The translations under genes were made by a program, and so were the position numbers. 6,464 bases of DNA from Bacteroidales bacterium (GTDB lineage Bacteria; Bacteroidota; Bacteroidia; Bacteroidales; P3), in the NCBI GenBank assembly GCA_017647065.1, contig JAGCLI010000239.1, positions 1 to 6,464 of the forward strand. The letters are read 5' to 3'. The notes under the pieces are model-generated. The model was given only the letters and a program-made list of their open reading frames with translations, searched no databases and was not told the DNA's origin. Shown here in pieces: positions 1-5,473 of this stretch. Numbering within the stretch: the first letter of the stretch is position 1; each line of letters opens with the position of its first letter.

Positions 1-315
1 TTGCTCAAACGAAGCATTATTTTTTAATACTCTATTTGCCTTAGATTTTATGTAGTTTATTGTGTGATTATACGCTATTCTATAAATCCAAGTTGATAAC
101 TTAGATTCGTTATGAAAACTTTCAATGTTTTCAAACACCTTTATAAAGATTTCTTGCACCAAATCATCGGCATCATCGTGAGAAAGCACCATACGTCTTA
201 CTTGCCAATAAATCATTTGCGAATATCTACTAACAAGAAGTGCATAACCCCTTTCACGAGTTGAGGAATGCTTGATTAGTTTTAATATATTATTTTCGTT
301 TTGTTTTAAATCCAT
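1..315 (-). CDS. ECF-type RNA polymerase sigma factor (N-terminal part; runs off left edge)
   Basis: An alternative sigma factor that would direct RNA polymerase to a specific set of promoters. The 105 codons in the window contain a complete sigma-70 region 2, at about residues 28-95. The typical ECF signature is visible: DADDLVQEIFIKVFENI (residues 48-64), followed by the region 2.3/2.4 stretch F67...LSTWIYRIAYNHTINYIKSK. Region 4, which reads the -35 (here -33) element, lies outside the window. The ATG at 313-315 is the only good start, and it overlaps the 3' end of anmK by 10 bp. The gene is therefore very probably the last or a late cistron of the glycosyltransferase-murF-anmK operon and translationally coupled to it. 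I see no separate promoter for it. An anti-sigma gene, if there is one, would have to lie further left. The family assignment is firm; the regulon is unknown. Confidence 0.93.
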   Translation of the reverse strand, partial: MDLKQNENNILKLIKHSSTRERGYALLVSRYSQMIYWQVRRMVLSHDDADDLVQEIFIKVFENIESFHNESKLSTWIYRIAYNHTINYIKSKANRVLKNNASFEQ

Positions 316-1352
316 TGAACAATAACTCCTCCACAATTATCCCTTTCGGCTCCGGTAACCGAGGCAAGACAATTTATTTCATTTCTCATTCTTAATACCC
401 CCAAAAAAGCAAATATCATCGCTTCCTTATAATCTATAATCGTTTTTTTTGGTATTTCTATTGTGTGCGTTGTTTTATTTTTTAATTTTTCTACTAAAAA
501 CCTATTGTAAACACCACCTCCGGTCAAAAGCGTTCTACCCGTTATATTCTTTGATAATTGAATTGCTATATGTTCGGTAAAAGTTGCCAAAAGGTCTTTT
601 GTTTCCAAGTTAGCTTTTTCTAATAATGGAAAAATATTCTCCACAACCCATTCCTTACCTAATGATTTATTTGTTTTCTTTTTATAGTAAGGTAGAGCGT
701 TTAATTGTTTTAATAAATTCTCATCAACCTTTCCCGATGCTGCTATTTGACCTCCATTATCAAAAGGCAATGATAGTTTTTCACAAAGATGATTCAAGAC
801 AATATTTACCGGACAAATGTCGTAGGCTATGCGTTTTGATTGTTTTTTTAGGCTAATATTTGAAAAGCCTCCAAGATTCAAACAATTTTCATAAGAAGAA
901 AATAAGATTTCATCACCAATCGGAACCAAAGGAGCACCTTGTCCACCGAGTGCAACGTCCATTGAACGAAAATCTCCTATCGTTGTATGTTTCACCTCGC
1001 TACAAAGAGCCGACAAATCACCTATTTGAGTTGTGTAATGCAAATCGGGACGATGAAAAATAGTTTGTCCATGAGAGGAAACAAAATCTACTTGAAGAGA
1101 ATTGGCGTCTAAAAACTCTTTTGCTTTCTTTCCAAAGAAATGTCCCAACTCTACCGAAAATCTTGCCAACTCATTCGCCGAGGCATTCTCCATTGAACGA
1201 ATCTTTTTCTTAAAATCCTCCTCGTATGCAATGGTTTCGGCCTTTGGAATAGAATAACTCCACTCCCCTTTTTCCTCATTAAACTCACAATACGCAATAT
1301 CTAATCCATCGAGCGAGGTTCCCGACATTAAACCCAAAACTCTATAAAACAT
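306..1352 (-). CDS. anmK: 1,6-anhydro-N-acetylmuramic acid kinase AnmK
   Basis: Cytoplasmic kinase of peptidoglycan recycling. It opens the 1,6-anhydro ring of anhMurNAc and phosphorylates it with ATP to give MurNAc-6-phosphate. The 348 aa are close to the usual family length (about 350-370). Visible motifs in order are MSGTSLDGLD (9-18, N-terminal phosphate-binding loop of the actin-like ATPase fold), SSHGQT (92-97), DFRSMDVALGGQGAPLVP (127-144, substrate and catalytic region with conserved Asp residues), NLGGFSNIS (159-167), DNGGQIAASGK (198-208), LLTGGGVYN (275-283, second nucleotide-binding element), and a C-terminal DYKEAMIFAFLG (307-318) plus SVTGA. The start ATG overlaps the end of murF by 11 bp, and a GGAGG lies about 10 nt upstream within murF coding sequence. 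The stop overlaps the sigma factor start. No key residue appears to be missing. Confidence 0.96.
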   Translation of the reverse strand: MFYRVLGLMSGTSLDGLDIAYCEFNEEKGEWSYSIPKAETIAYEEDFKKKIRSMENASANELARFSVELGHFFGKKAKEFLDANSLQVDFVSSHGQTIFHRPDLHYTTQIGDLSALCSEVKHTTIGDFRSMDVALGGQGAPLVPIGDEILFSSYENCLNLGGFSNISLKKQSKRIAYDICPVNIVLNHLCEKLSLPFDNGGQIAASGKVDENLLKQLNALPYYKKKTNKSLGKEWVVENIFPLLEKANLETKDLLATFTEHIAIQLSKNITGRTLLTGGGVYNRFLVEKLKNKTTHTIEIPKKTIIDYKEAMIFAFLGVLRMRNEINCLASVTGAERDNCGGVIVQWI

Positions 1353-2649
1353 CTTTCAAAACCTCCATTTTTGTAGAGCGTGAACCTTTGATTAAAATCG
1401 TTGCTTCCTCTATTTTATTTTCAATTAAATTTTCTTTAAACTCCTCGGAATTAGCATACCACTCTACTTTACCCTCTTCTAAAACACTCTTATATTCCTC
1501 TCCAATCAAAACAATCCTTTCAAAATCCTTTGATTGCAATAAATCAAACACCCTTTTATGTTCTTGAATAGACACATCGCCTAATTCTTTCATTGCTCCC
1601 ATAAACACCATTTTATGATTTGCCTCCATATTTGCAAAAGATTCTATTGAAGAGGTGCAAGATGATGGATTAGCATTATAGCAATCTAAAATCAAAGTAT
1701 TGTTATTTGTCTTTAAGATTTGAGAACGATTGTTGGAAGGAATGTAATTTTCTATTGCTTGCTTGATTTTTTCTATTTCCACGCCAAAATGCAAACCTAT
1801 TGTCAGGGCTGCAAGAATATTATGAGCGTTATAAATTCCTACAAGGTTTGATGTAATAGTAGTATCCTTATATATAATTTGAGCATAACCATTTTCACAA
1901 CAAGCCTTTGCCGAAATATCCGCCTTTGTATTTAAAGAATAAGTTGTTTTCTTAGAAAAAGTTTCATCTTTCAAAGCCTCATCGTCAAAATTCACAAAGA
2001 TATGTGATTTTTCGCAAGAATTATTTTTCACAAAGTCAAACAATTCTTTTTTTGTCTTTATTATATTTTCTCTACTTCCAAAACCCTCAATGTGAGCCGT
2101 ACCAATATTGGTTAAGATTGCCAAATCGGGCATTGCAATATCACATAAAAAACCTATTTCCCCCACATGATTTGCACCCATTTCAACGATTGCTATTTCC
2201 GTATCACAAGGTATGGAAAGAAGAGTAAGAGGCACACCAATATGATTATTAAGATTTCCTTTTGTTGCAAGGGTTTTGAATTTTTTTGAAAGAACCGCTT
2301 GAATCAATTCCTTAGTCGTTGTCTTACCATTTGTTCCACTTATTCCTATTATAGTAGTTTTTAGTTGTTTTCTATGATATGTGGCAAGATTTTGAAGCAT
2401 TGTCAAACTATTTTCACAAAGCAATATTTTATCCCCTTTCTCTATTTGCTTATTATCACAAACAACAAGAGAGGCACCTTGTTCTATGGCTTGAAAAACA
2501 AAATTATTACCATCAAAATTATCACCCTTTAAAGCAAAGAATATATCCCCTTTCTTTATACTACGACTATCGGTACTAATACTTGGATTTTTTAAATAAT
2601 GTGAATATAATTCTTTTATTTTTTCAATACTTTCTCTATTGCATTCCAT
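1342..2649 (-). CDS. murF: UDP-N-acetylmuramoyl-tripeptide--D-alanyl-D-alanine ligase MurF
   Basis: Last cytoplasmic step of peptidoglycan precursor synthesis: ATP-dependent addition of D-Ala-D-Ala to UDP-MurNAc-tripeptide. The 435 aa match Bacteroidota MurF proteins. Domain 1 has STDSRSIKKGDIFFALKG (25-42, UDP-sugar-binding region). The central ATPase domain has the P-loop GTNGKTTTK (105-113), GNLNNHIGVPLTLL (131-144), EMGANHVGEI (156-165) and TNIGTAHIEGFGS (180-192), then KTKKELF (198-204), about where Mur ligases carry their carbamylated lysine. The C-terminal domain has NAHNILAAL (274-282), the MurF-typical LDCYNANPSS (321-330) and MGAMKELGD (350-358). These MurF-type motifs separate it from MurC, MurD and MurE. 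The ATG at 2647-2649 lies inside the glycosyltransferase gene (34-bp overlap), but it gives the expected short N-terminus before the STDSR motif. There is no other nearby in-frame ATG. Confidence 0.97.
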   Translation of the reverse strand: MECNRESIEKIKELYSHYLKNPSISTDSRSIKKGDIFFALKGDNFDGNNFVFQAIEQGASLVVCDNKQIEKGDKILLCENSLTMLQNLATYHRKQLKTTIIGISGTNGKTTTKELIQAVLSKKFKTLATKGNLNNHIGVPLTLLSIPCDTEIAIVEMGANHVGEIGFLCDIAMPDLAILTNIGTAHIEGFGSRENIIKTKKELFDFVKNNSCEKSHIFVNFDDEALKDETFSKKTTYSLNTKADISAKACCENGYAQIIYKDTTITSNLVGIYNAHNILAALTIGLHFGVEIEKIKQAIENYIPSNNRSQILKTNNNTLILDCYNANPSSCTSSIESFANMEANHKMVFMGAMKELGDVSIQEHKRVFDLLQSKDFERIVLIGEEYKSVLEEGKVEWYANSEEFKENLIENKIEEATILIKGSRSTKMEVLKDVL

Positions 2650-3746
2650 ACTAACTCTGCTGTTTTATCCCAACTATATTTTTTTGCTTGCTCTTGTCCT
2701 TTCTTTATCAATTCCTCTCTAAGTAAAGGATTAGAATAAAGCCTTATCATCGCCTCACAAATACTATTTACATCATAAGGATTAGCGTAAAGTGCACCCT
2801 CACCCGCTATCTCGGGCATTGAACTTGTATTTGAAGTAATAACGGCCGTTGAAGAGCGATAAGCTTCTAATGGAGGTACGCCAAAACCCTCAAAAAACGA
2901 AACAAAAACCAAACCAATGCTTGCCGAGGCAATACGATTCACCTCCTCCAAAGGCAATCTACCCGTAAATACAACCTCATTCTTAAACCTCATTGCATTA
3001 AACGTATCCTCAATTTCGCCTTTCCACCATTTCTTACTACCAACTATTAACAACTTTACATTAGATTGCGTTTTATCCTTAAACAAATCAAAAGCACGAA
3101 ATAGATTTGTAAGATTTTTTCTTTTTTGCAAAGAACCCACAAAATAAAAATAAGGACAAGAATTACTATATCTTTCCCTTGTTCTTTCATTCTCCTCCTT
3201 AGAATAAGTTATATAATCCTCATTTGCCGAGGATTCAACATTAAATATTTTGTTTTCGTCTATTTGGTAGGTTGTTGCTATATCTTGTTTACTAAATTCC
3301 GAAACCGTAAGCACCGCATTAGCACTTTTAGCAAAACGAGGCGTGAAATACTCCATATATCTTTGATACACCCTATTGCCAATATAGGTTTTATCATGCT
3401 CAAAATTAATATCGTGAATTGTACATAACATTGGACTTTTCACCCTTGTAGGAACATAACCCTCGGGCGAAAAAAACACATCTATTTTGTACAAACGAAT
3501 ATAAATTGGTAAAAGAATTTCAAAATAAATATGCCAAAGCATCGGATGCCTTGTAGGCAAAGGAATCACAATTGGCTTTACATTTTTAGCAAACACAAAA
3601 TCCCTATCGTAAGGTCTATCAAAAAACAAAACAAACTCACAATCGGGATGATTTTTCGCCAATCGTTCCAAATTTTTCAACGTAAAATAACCAATTCCCT
3701 CTAACTTATCTTTTAACAACAAGCGTGAATTAACTCCAACTCTCAA
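2616..3746 (-). CDS. GT4-type (GT-B fold) glycosyltransferase, first gene of the operon, TTG start
   Basis: Retaining sugar transferase of the GT-B fold, probably adding a hexose or mannose to a surface polysaccharide or lipid carrier; donor and acceptor cannot be read from the sequence. The 376 aa show an N-terminal Rossmann domain with KLEGIGYFT (14-22) and HDI (111-113). The C-terminal donor domain has VGSLQKRKNL (203-212), FTGRLP (260-265) and the EX7E motif in FFEGFGVPPLEA (E286 and E294). No membrane segment or signal peptide is evident. The start codon is TTG at 3744-3746: MRVGVNSRLLLKDKLEGIG is the expected N-terminus of this family, and upstream the frame closes at a TAA without any ATG. 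A -7 element lies about 30 nt upstream, so this gene leads the operon with murF, anmK and the sigma factor. Confidence 0.9.
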   Translation of the reverse strand: MRVGVNSRLLLKDKLEGIGYFTLKNLERLAKNHPDCEFVLFFDRPYDRDFVFAKNVKPIVIPLPTRHPMLWHIYFEILLPIYIRLYKIDVFFSPEGYVPTRVKSPMLCTIHDINFEHDKTYIGNRVYQRYMEYFTPRFAKSANAVLTVSEFSKQDIATTYQIDENKIFNVESSANEDYITYSKEENERTRERYSNSCPYFYFVGSLQKRKNLTNLFRAFDLFKDKTQSNVKLLIVGSKKWWKGEIEDTFNAMRFKNEVVFTGRLPLEEVNRIASASIGLVFVSFFEGFGVPPLEAYRSSTAVITSNTSSMPEIAGEGALYANPYDVNSICEAMIRLYSNPLLREELIKKGQEQAKKYSWDKTAELVWNAIEKVLKK

Positions 3747-3777
3747 TTTCGTAAAATTTTATTCTTAAAACAATGAG

Positions 3778-3785
3778 CAAAGATA
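3778..3785 (-). promoter_or_regulatory. -7 promoter element of the glycosyltransferase-murF-anmK-sigma operon
   Basis: On the minus strand the sequence reads TATCTTTG, a match to the Bacteroidota -7 consensus TAnnTTTG. It lies 31 nt from the TTG start. No TTTG is found 20 nt upstream; that position falls in the stem of the HU terminator. The promoter is either weak or relies on other contacts. Confidence 0.6.
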
Positions 3786-3796
3786 CAAAAAAAATA

Positions 3797-3827
3797 AAAA
3801 AAGGAGGATTTTCACACCTCCTTTTTT
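3797..3827 (-). terminator. Rho-independent terminator of the HU-like gene
   Basis: Perfect 11-bp inverted repeat AAAAAAGGAGG / CCTCCTTTTTT (3797-3807 and 3817-3827) with a 9-nt loop. On the minus strand it is followed by a long U-rich tract (complement of 3786-3796). It starts 19 nt after the HU-like stop codon. The stem also ends in a short T run on the plus strand, but no plus-strand gene precedes it. Confidence 0.85.
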
Positions 3828-3846
3828 CCTACCACAACCTAAAAAC

Positions 3847-4254
3847 CTATTCAACCAATCCTTTCACCTCTAAATTAGCCTCTTGAAATTTCACCGTTTT
3901 CAAAGTATGTTTGAATTTTGTTGATGGATAAAACCTACACGAAAAACGTGTAATAGTAGTTGCATCCACCTTATCAACCTCTAATTGTGATTTTGATTTA
4001 ATAGACGGAATAAAAGAACCTAAATAGCCTAATTTCACCGCACTACCCTTTAAGATTGCTTTGCTTATTTCCGTTTCCAAAGCCTTTAATGTCGCCAAAA
4101 CATCGGCATAACTTACCGTAGTTGAATTTGATATTGACTCGGCTACCATGTCCAAATCCATATCTTGACCCATAAACAATCTTGCAATATATCTTTCACC
4201 CGGATTATCACCTAATAAAATGTTGCGTTTCACCTTTACATACTCTATTGCCAT
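3847..4254 (-). CDS. HU-related DNA-binding protein (HU-HIG type)
   Basis: Small basic nucleoid-type DNA-binding protein of the HU-related family that is abundant in Bacteroidales (HU_rel/HU-HIG type). From the ATG at 4252-4254 it has 135 aa. The N-terminal half reads MAIEYVKVKRNILLGDNPGE, then ARLF...DLDMVAESISNSTTVSYADVLATLKALETEIS, an HU-like helical part. It is followed by the HU beta signature VKLGYLGSFIPSIKSKS (about 73-89), and the DNA-binding arm and tail contain ITRFSCRFYPSTKFK. The frame stays open upstream to 4320. However, an ATG there would place the promoter -7 element (4307-4314) inside the coding sequence, so the 4254 start is preferred. There is no Shine-Dalgarno sequence. 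The gene has its own promoter and a strong terminator. Its target, global or a specific locus, is unknown. Confidence 0.87.
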   Translation of the reverse strand: MAIEYVKVKRNILLGDNPGERYIARLFMGQDMDLDMVAESISNSTTVSYADVLATLKALETEISKAILKGSAVKLGYLGSFIPSIKSKSQLEVDKVDATTITRFSCRFYPSTKFKHTLKTVKFQEANLEVKGLVE

Positions 4255-4306
4255 TTTGAATACAATTTTAAAGTTAATAAATAAACTACTTTTGTGATCA
4301 CGAATG

Positions 4307-4337
4307 CAAAGATAATACATAAATAACTATTAAACAA
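4307..4337 (-). promoter_or_regulatory. Promoter of the HU-like gene (TTG-N20-TATCTTTG)
   Basis: On the minus strand, TATCTTTG (4307-4314) matches TAnnTTTG, and TTG (4335-4337) lies exactly 20 nt upstream. Transcription should start near 4300, giving a leader of roughly 45 nt before the ATG at 4254. This placement excludes the longer reading frame that begins at 4320. Confidence 0.72.
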
Positions 4338-4340
4338 GCA

Positions 4341-4367
4341 CTTGAAAACCCTTGAAAGAGTTTGAAA
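4341..4367. repeat. Three helically phased TTGAAA repeats upstream of the HU-like promoter
   Basis: Three copies of (C/T)TTGAAA(A/G) begin at 4341, 4351 and 4361, an exact 10-bp period. They lie just upstream of the -33 element of the HU-like gene, on one face of the helix. A small dyad AAACT-ATA-AGTTT (4366-4378) follows. The arrangement suggests a protein-binding site; the binding protein is unknown. Confidence 0.5.
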
Positions 4368-4402
4368 ACTATAAGTTTAATAAAGTTGCAAAAAGAAAAA
4401 AG

Positions 4403-4436
4403 AAAAAGACTTAATTAAATATAACTAAGTCTTTTT
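4403..4436 (-). terminator. Probable terminator downstream of the helix-turn-helix gene
   Basis: Inverted repeat AAAAAGACTTA / TAAGTCTTTTT (4403-4413 and 4426-4436), an 11-bp stem with a 12-nt loop. On the minus strand the stem runs into a further T-rich stretch. It lies about 80 nt after the helix-turn-helix stop and before the HU-like promoter, so it would insulate the two genes. It also carries a T7 run on the plus strand. Confidence 0.65.
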
Positions 4437-4477
4437 TTCTTTGTTTCAAGAAAATAAAATCAAGAAATAATTTTTTA

Positions 4478-4509
4478 AAATCAAGTATTATTTTTCTAAA
4501 ACTTGATTT
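4478..4509 (-). terminator. Hairpin just after the helix-turn-helix stop codon
   Basis: AAATCAAGT (4478-4486) pairs with ACTTGATTT (4501-4509), a 9-bp stem with a 14-nt loop, 9 nt past the stop. Only TTTT follows on the minus strand, so termination may be weak. An additional direct copy of AAAATCAAG lies at 4456-4464. Confidence 0.4.
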
Positions 4510-4518
4510 CATTTAGGG

Positions 4519-4707
4519 TTAAATCCTACAAGCATTTTCCTTTTTTAATTGGAGTTCAATTTCCTTGATGTCCTCTTGGGAATAATAATTCTTCAATTTC
4601 TTTTCGGTTGTGAACATTGCAAGTTTCTTTCTAATTCGCCAAAGTGTCGTATAAGAAATACCCAACATCGCCAACACTTCCTTAGTCGTTTTTAACCTTT
4701 CTACCAT
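4519..4707 (-). CDS. Small excisionase/MerR-like helix-turn-helix protein
   Basis: A 62-aa DNA-binding protein with a single winged helix-turn-helix of the excisionase/HTH_17 kind. The helix-turn-helix is TTKEVLAMLGISYTTLWRIRKK (residues 7-28), written here as TTKEVLAMLG followed by ISYTTLWRIRKK. A wing-like KLKNYYSQEDIKEI (38-50) follows, then a short charged tail. Such proteins act as recombination directionality factors or as repressors of small mobile elements; which applies here cannot be told. The start is set by the ATG at 4705-4707, preceded by AAGGAG with 5-nt spacing, a strong Shine-Dalgarno sequence that is rare in Bacteroidota. The frame extends upstream to a TTG at 4740, but that lies in the -7 element and cannot be the start. 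The gene is transcribed divergently from the Rep-like gene across the repeat region. No integrase is visible in the window. Confidence 0.8.
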   Translation of the reverse strand: MVERLKTTKEVLAMLGISYTTLWRIRKKLAMFTTEKKLKNYYSQEDIKEIELQLKKENACRI

Positions 4708-4737
4708 ATATTCTCCTTCTTTTTTTAAATTACATTG

Positions 4738-4769
4738 CAAATATACAAAAAAAAATTCTGATTTTCAAA
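4738..4769 (-). promoter_or_regulatory. Promoter of the helix-turn-helix gene (TTTG-N20-TATATTTG)
   Basis: On the minus strand, TTTG (4766-4769) is followed after exactly 20 nt by TATATTTG (4738-4745), a full match to the Bacteroidota promoter consensus. The leader would be about 25 nt and holds the AAGGAG ribosome-binding site. Confidence 0.82.
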
Positions 4770-4830
4770 CAATTAAGTTGATAAAAATGACATATTTTTA
4801 ACATTCTAAATTTAATAGAAAAACACTCTC

Positions 4831-4856
4831 AAACGATTGAAAAAAAGCAATCGTTT
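4831..4856. repeat. Dyad AAACGATTG / CAATCGTTT
   Basis: Perfect 9-bp inverted repeat (4831-4839 and 4848-4856) with an 8-nt A-rich loop. The right arm ends in TTTTT, so it could act as a plus-strand terminator, but no plus-strand gene precedes it. It lies about 60 bp upstream of the helix-turn-helix promoter, and an operator is equally possible. Confidence 0.5.
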
Positions 4857-4885
4857 TTAACATGTTTTTTATTATTATGTTTTAA

Positions 4886-4928
4886 TTATATATGTTATGA
4901 TTATATATGTTATAGTTATATATGTTAT
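4886..4928. repeat. Three perfect 13-bp A/T-rich direct repeats, 15-bp period
   Basis: TTATATATGTTAT occurs at 4886-4898, 4901-4913 and 4916-4928 with identical spacing. Each copy has a single G. The short, A/T-rich, tandem form next to iterons resembles the 13-mers of DNA unwinding elements in replication origins; that role is inferred. Confidence 0.75.
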
Positions 4929-4947
4929 ATTATTATGATGTATTATT

Positions 4948-5010
4948 AAACTTGCATTACATATTTTTAAATTTGCATTACATATTTTTAAACTTGCATT
5001 ACATATATTT
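4948..5010. repeat. Three tandem 21-bp iterons
   Basis: Units at 4948-4968, 4969-4989 and 4990-5010 abut with no gap. They share the invariant core TTGCATTACATAT, and units 2 and 3 each differ from unit 1 at one position. Decayed copies follow at 5011-5032, 5033-5055 and 5056-5065 (partial, TTTTGCAT). A period of 21 bp equals two helical turns and is typical of Rep-binding iterons of plasmids. Confidence 0.8.
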
Positions 5011-5065
5011 AAATTTACATAGTAGGATATTTAAAAGTACATTCAATGTATATTTAATTTTGCAT

Positions 5066-5102
5066 CTCGGAAAAAAATCCCAAACTCGGAAAAAAATCCG
5101 AG
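5066..5102. repeat. 15-bp direct repeat pair; second copy is a palindrome
   Basis: CTCGGAAAAAAATCC occurs at 5066-5080 and 5085-5099, 19 bp apart start to start. The second copy continues into GAG, giving the perfect palindrome CTCGGA-AAAAAA-TCCGAG (5085-5102). The first copy lacks the last three bases of symmetry. The G/C patches stand out in very A/T-rich DNA. The pair lies about 45 bp upstream of the Rep-like promoter -33 element, so it could be an origin site or an operator. Confidence 0.65.
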
Positions 5103-5144
5103 ATAAATATGCGATATATATTATATATTTCTAATGAAATATCC

Positions 5145-5175
5145 TTGTGTATTATATTGATTTTTCGTATATTTG
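5145..5175 (+). promoter_or_regulatory. Promoter of the Rep-like gene (TTG-N20-TATATTTG)
   Basis: TTG (5145-5147) and TATATTTG (5168-5175) are separated by exactly 20 nt. Transcription should begin near 5182, leaving a leader of only about 13 nt before the ATG at 5195 and no room for a Shine-Dalgarno sequence. Confidence 0.8.
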
Positions 5176-5194
5176 TAACCTAAAATAAATACTT

Positions 5195-5473
5195 ATGTTT
5201 TATAGAAGTTTTTTTAAGGAATTTAAGAATTGGAATAACCTCAATTGGAATGAAAAAATAGTGTATTCTTTTTTGGTTAATTATGCTACTATGCATCAAG
5301 ATTATTCTTGGGATAATGCGAGTAAAAGTGAAGAAGGGGTGTATAAAATAGATATGGATACGATTAATTTTTTAATTGATGAAAATGAACGTCTTTGGTT
5401 AAGAATATCTCAAAAAAAAGATTGCCGAAAAAACCGATATCTCTTTGCGTACGATAGCGACAATTATGGGTAA
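5195..5473 (+). CDS. N-terminal frame of the Rep-like gene as sequenced
   Basis: Read literally, translation from the ATG at 5195 gives 92 aa. Residues 1-75 are the true N-terminal part (MFYRSFFKEFKNWNNLNWNE onward). The last 17 (DCRKNRYLFAYDSDNYG) are out of frame after the A8 run. The product would lack the recognition helix and should not bind DNA in the usual way. The start is supported by the promoter 20 nt upstream. Confidence 0.55.
   Translation: MFYRSFFKEFKNWNNLNWNEKIVYSFLVNYATMHQDYSWDNASKSEEGVYKIDMDTINFLIDENERLWLRISQKKDCRKNRYLFAYDSDNYG
5412..5419 (+). other. A8 homopolymer at the frameshift
   Basis: Eight A between C5411 and G5420. A7 would give SQKKIAEKTD in one frame with both halves. 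The change needed is one base lost (+1 in reading). A ribosomal -1 shift on A-AAA-AAG would instead reach a TAG after about a dozen codons, so classical -1 frameshifting does not rescue the gene. Confidence 0.7.

Larger units (their letters stand above)
4886..5102. other. Putative iteron-type replication origin
   Basis: The block combines tandem A/T-rich 13-mers, tandem 21-bp iterons and a palindromic repeat pair. It lies directly upstream of a gene whose product has two winged-helix units and an SSB-like tip. This is the usual arrangement of iteron plasmid origins. It is inferred from layout only; no DnaA box was identified with confidence, and function on its own is not shown. Confidence 0.45.
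4708..5194. other. Non-coding divergent region filled with ordered repeats
   Basis: No credible gene lies in these 487 bp. From left to right they hold the leader and promoter of the helix-turn-helix gene, a dyad (4831-4856), three 13-bp repeats (4886-4928), three 21-bp iterons with decayed copies (4948 to about 5065), a 15-bp direct repeat pair with a palindrome (5066-5102), a very A/T-rich stretch (5103-5140) and the promoter of the Rep-like gene. The order resembles a plasmid-type replication origin. Confidence 0.6.

Noticed and set aside
626..3428. Plus-strand open frames opposite anmK, murF and the glycosyltransferase
   Set aside because: They lie antisense to strongly recognisable genes, have no family character and lack promoters.
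3817..3827. AAGGAGGTG on the minus strand as a ribosome-binding site
   Set aside because: It is the stem of the terminator hairpin, and no start codon of a credible gene follows at proper spacing.
4255..4320. Longer HU-like protein starting at 4320
   Set aside because: The start would overlap the -7 element at 4307-4314, and the extra 22 residues do not resemble the family.
4886..5010. CRISPR-like array
   Set aside because: The 21-bp units abut and the 13-mers are only 2 bp apart. There are no unique spacers and no cas genes.
4968..5062. TAnnTTTG promoter-like matches inside the iterons (TAAATTTG at 4968, TAATTTTG at 5055)
   Set aside because: Neither has TTTG or TTG 20 nt upstream, and no gene starts nearby. 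They are expected by chance in A/T-rich repeats.
4922..5134. Plus-strand open frame of 70 codons with a repeated LNLHYIF peptide
   Set aside because: The repeats arise because the 21-bp iterons are a multiple of three. The frame has no promoter, no ribosome-binding site and no plausible protein character.
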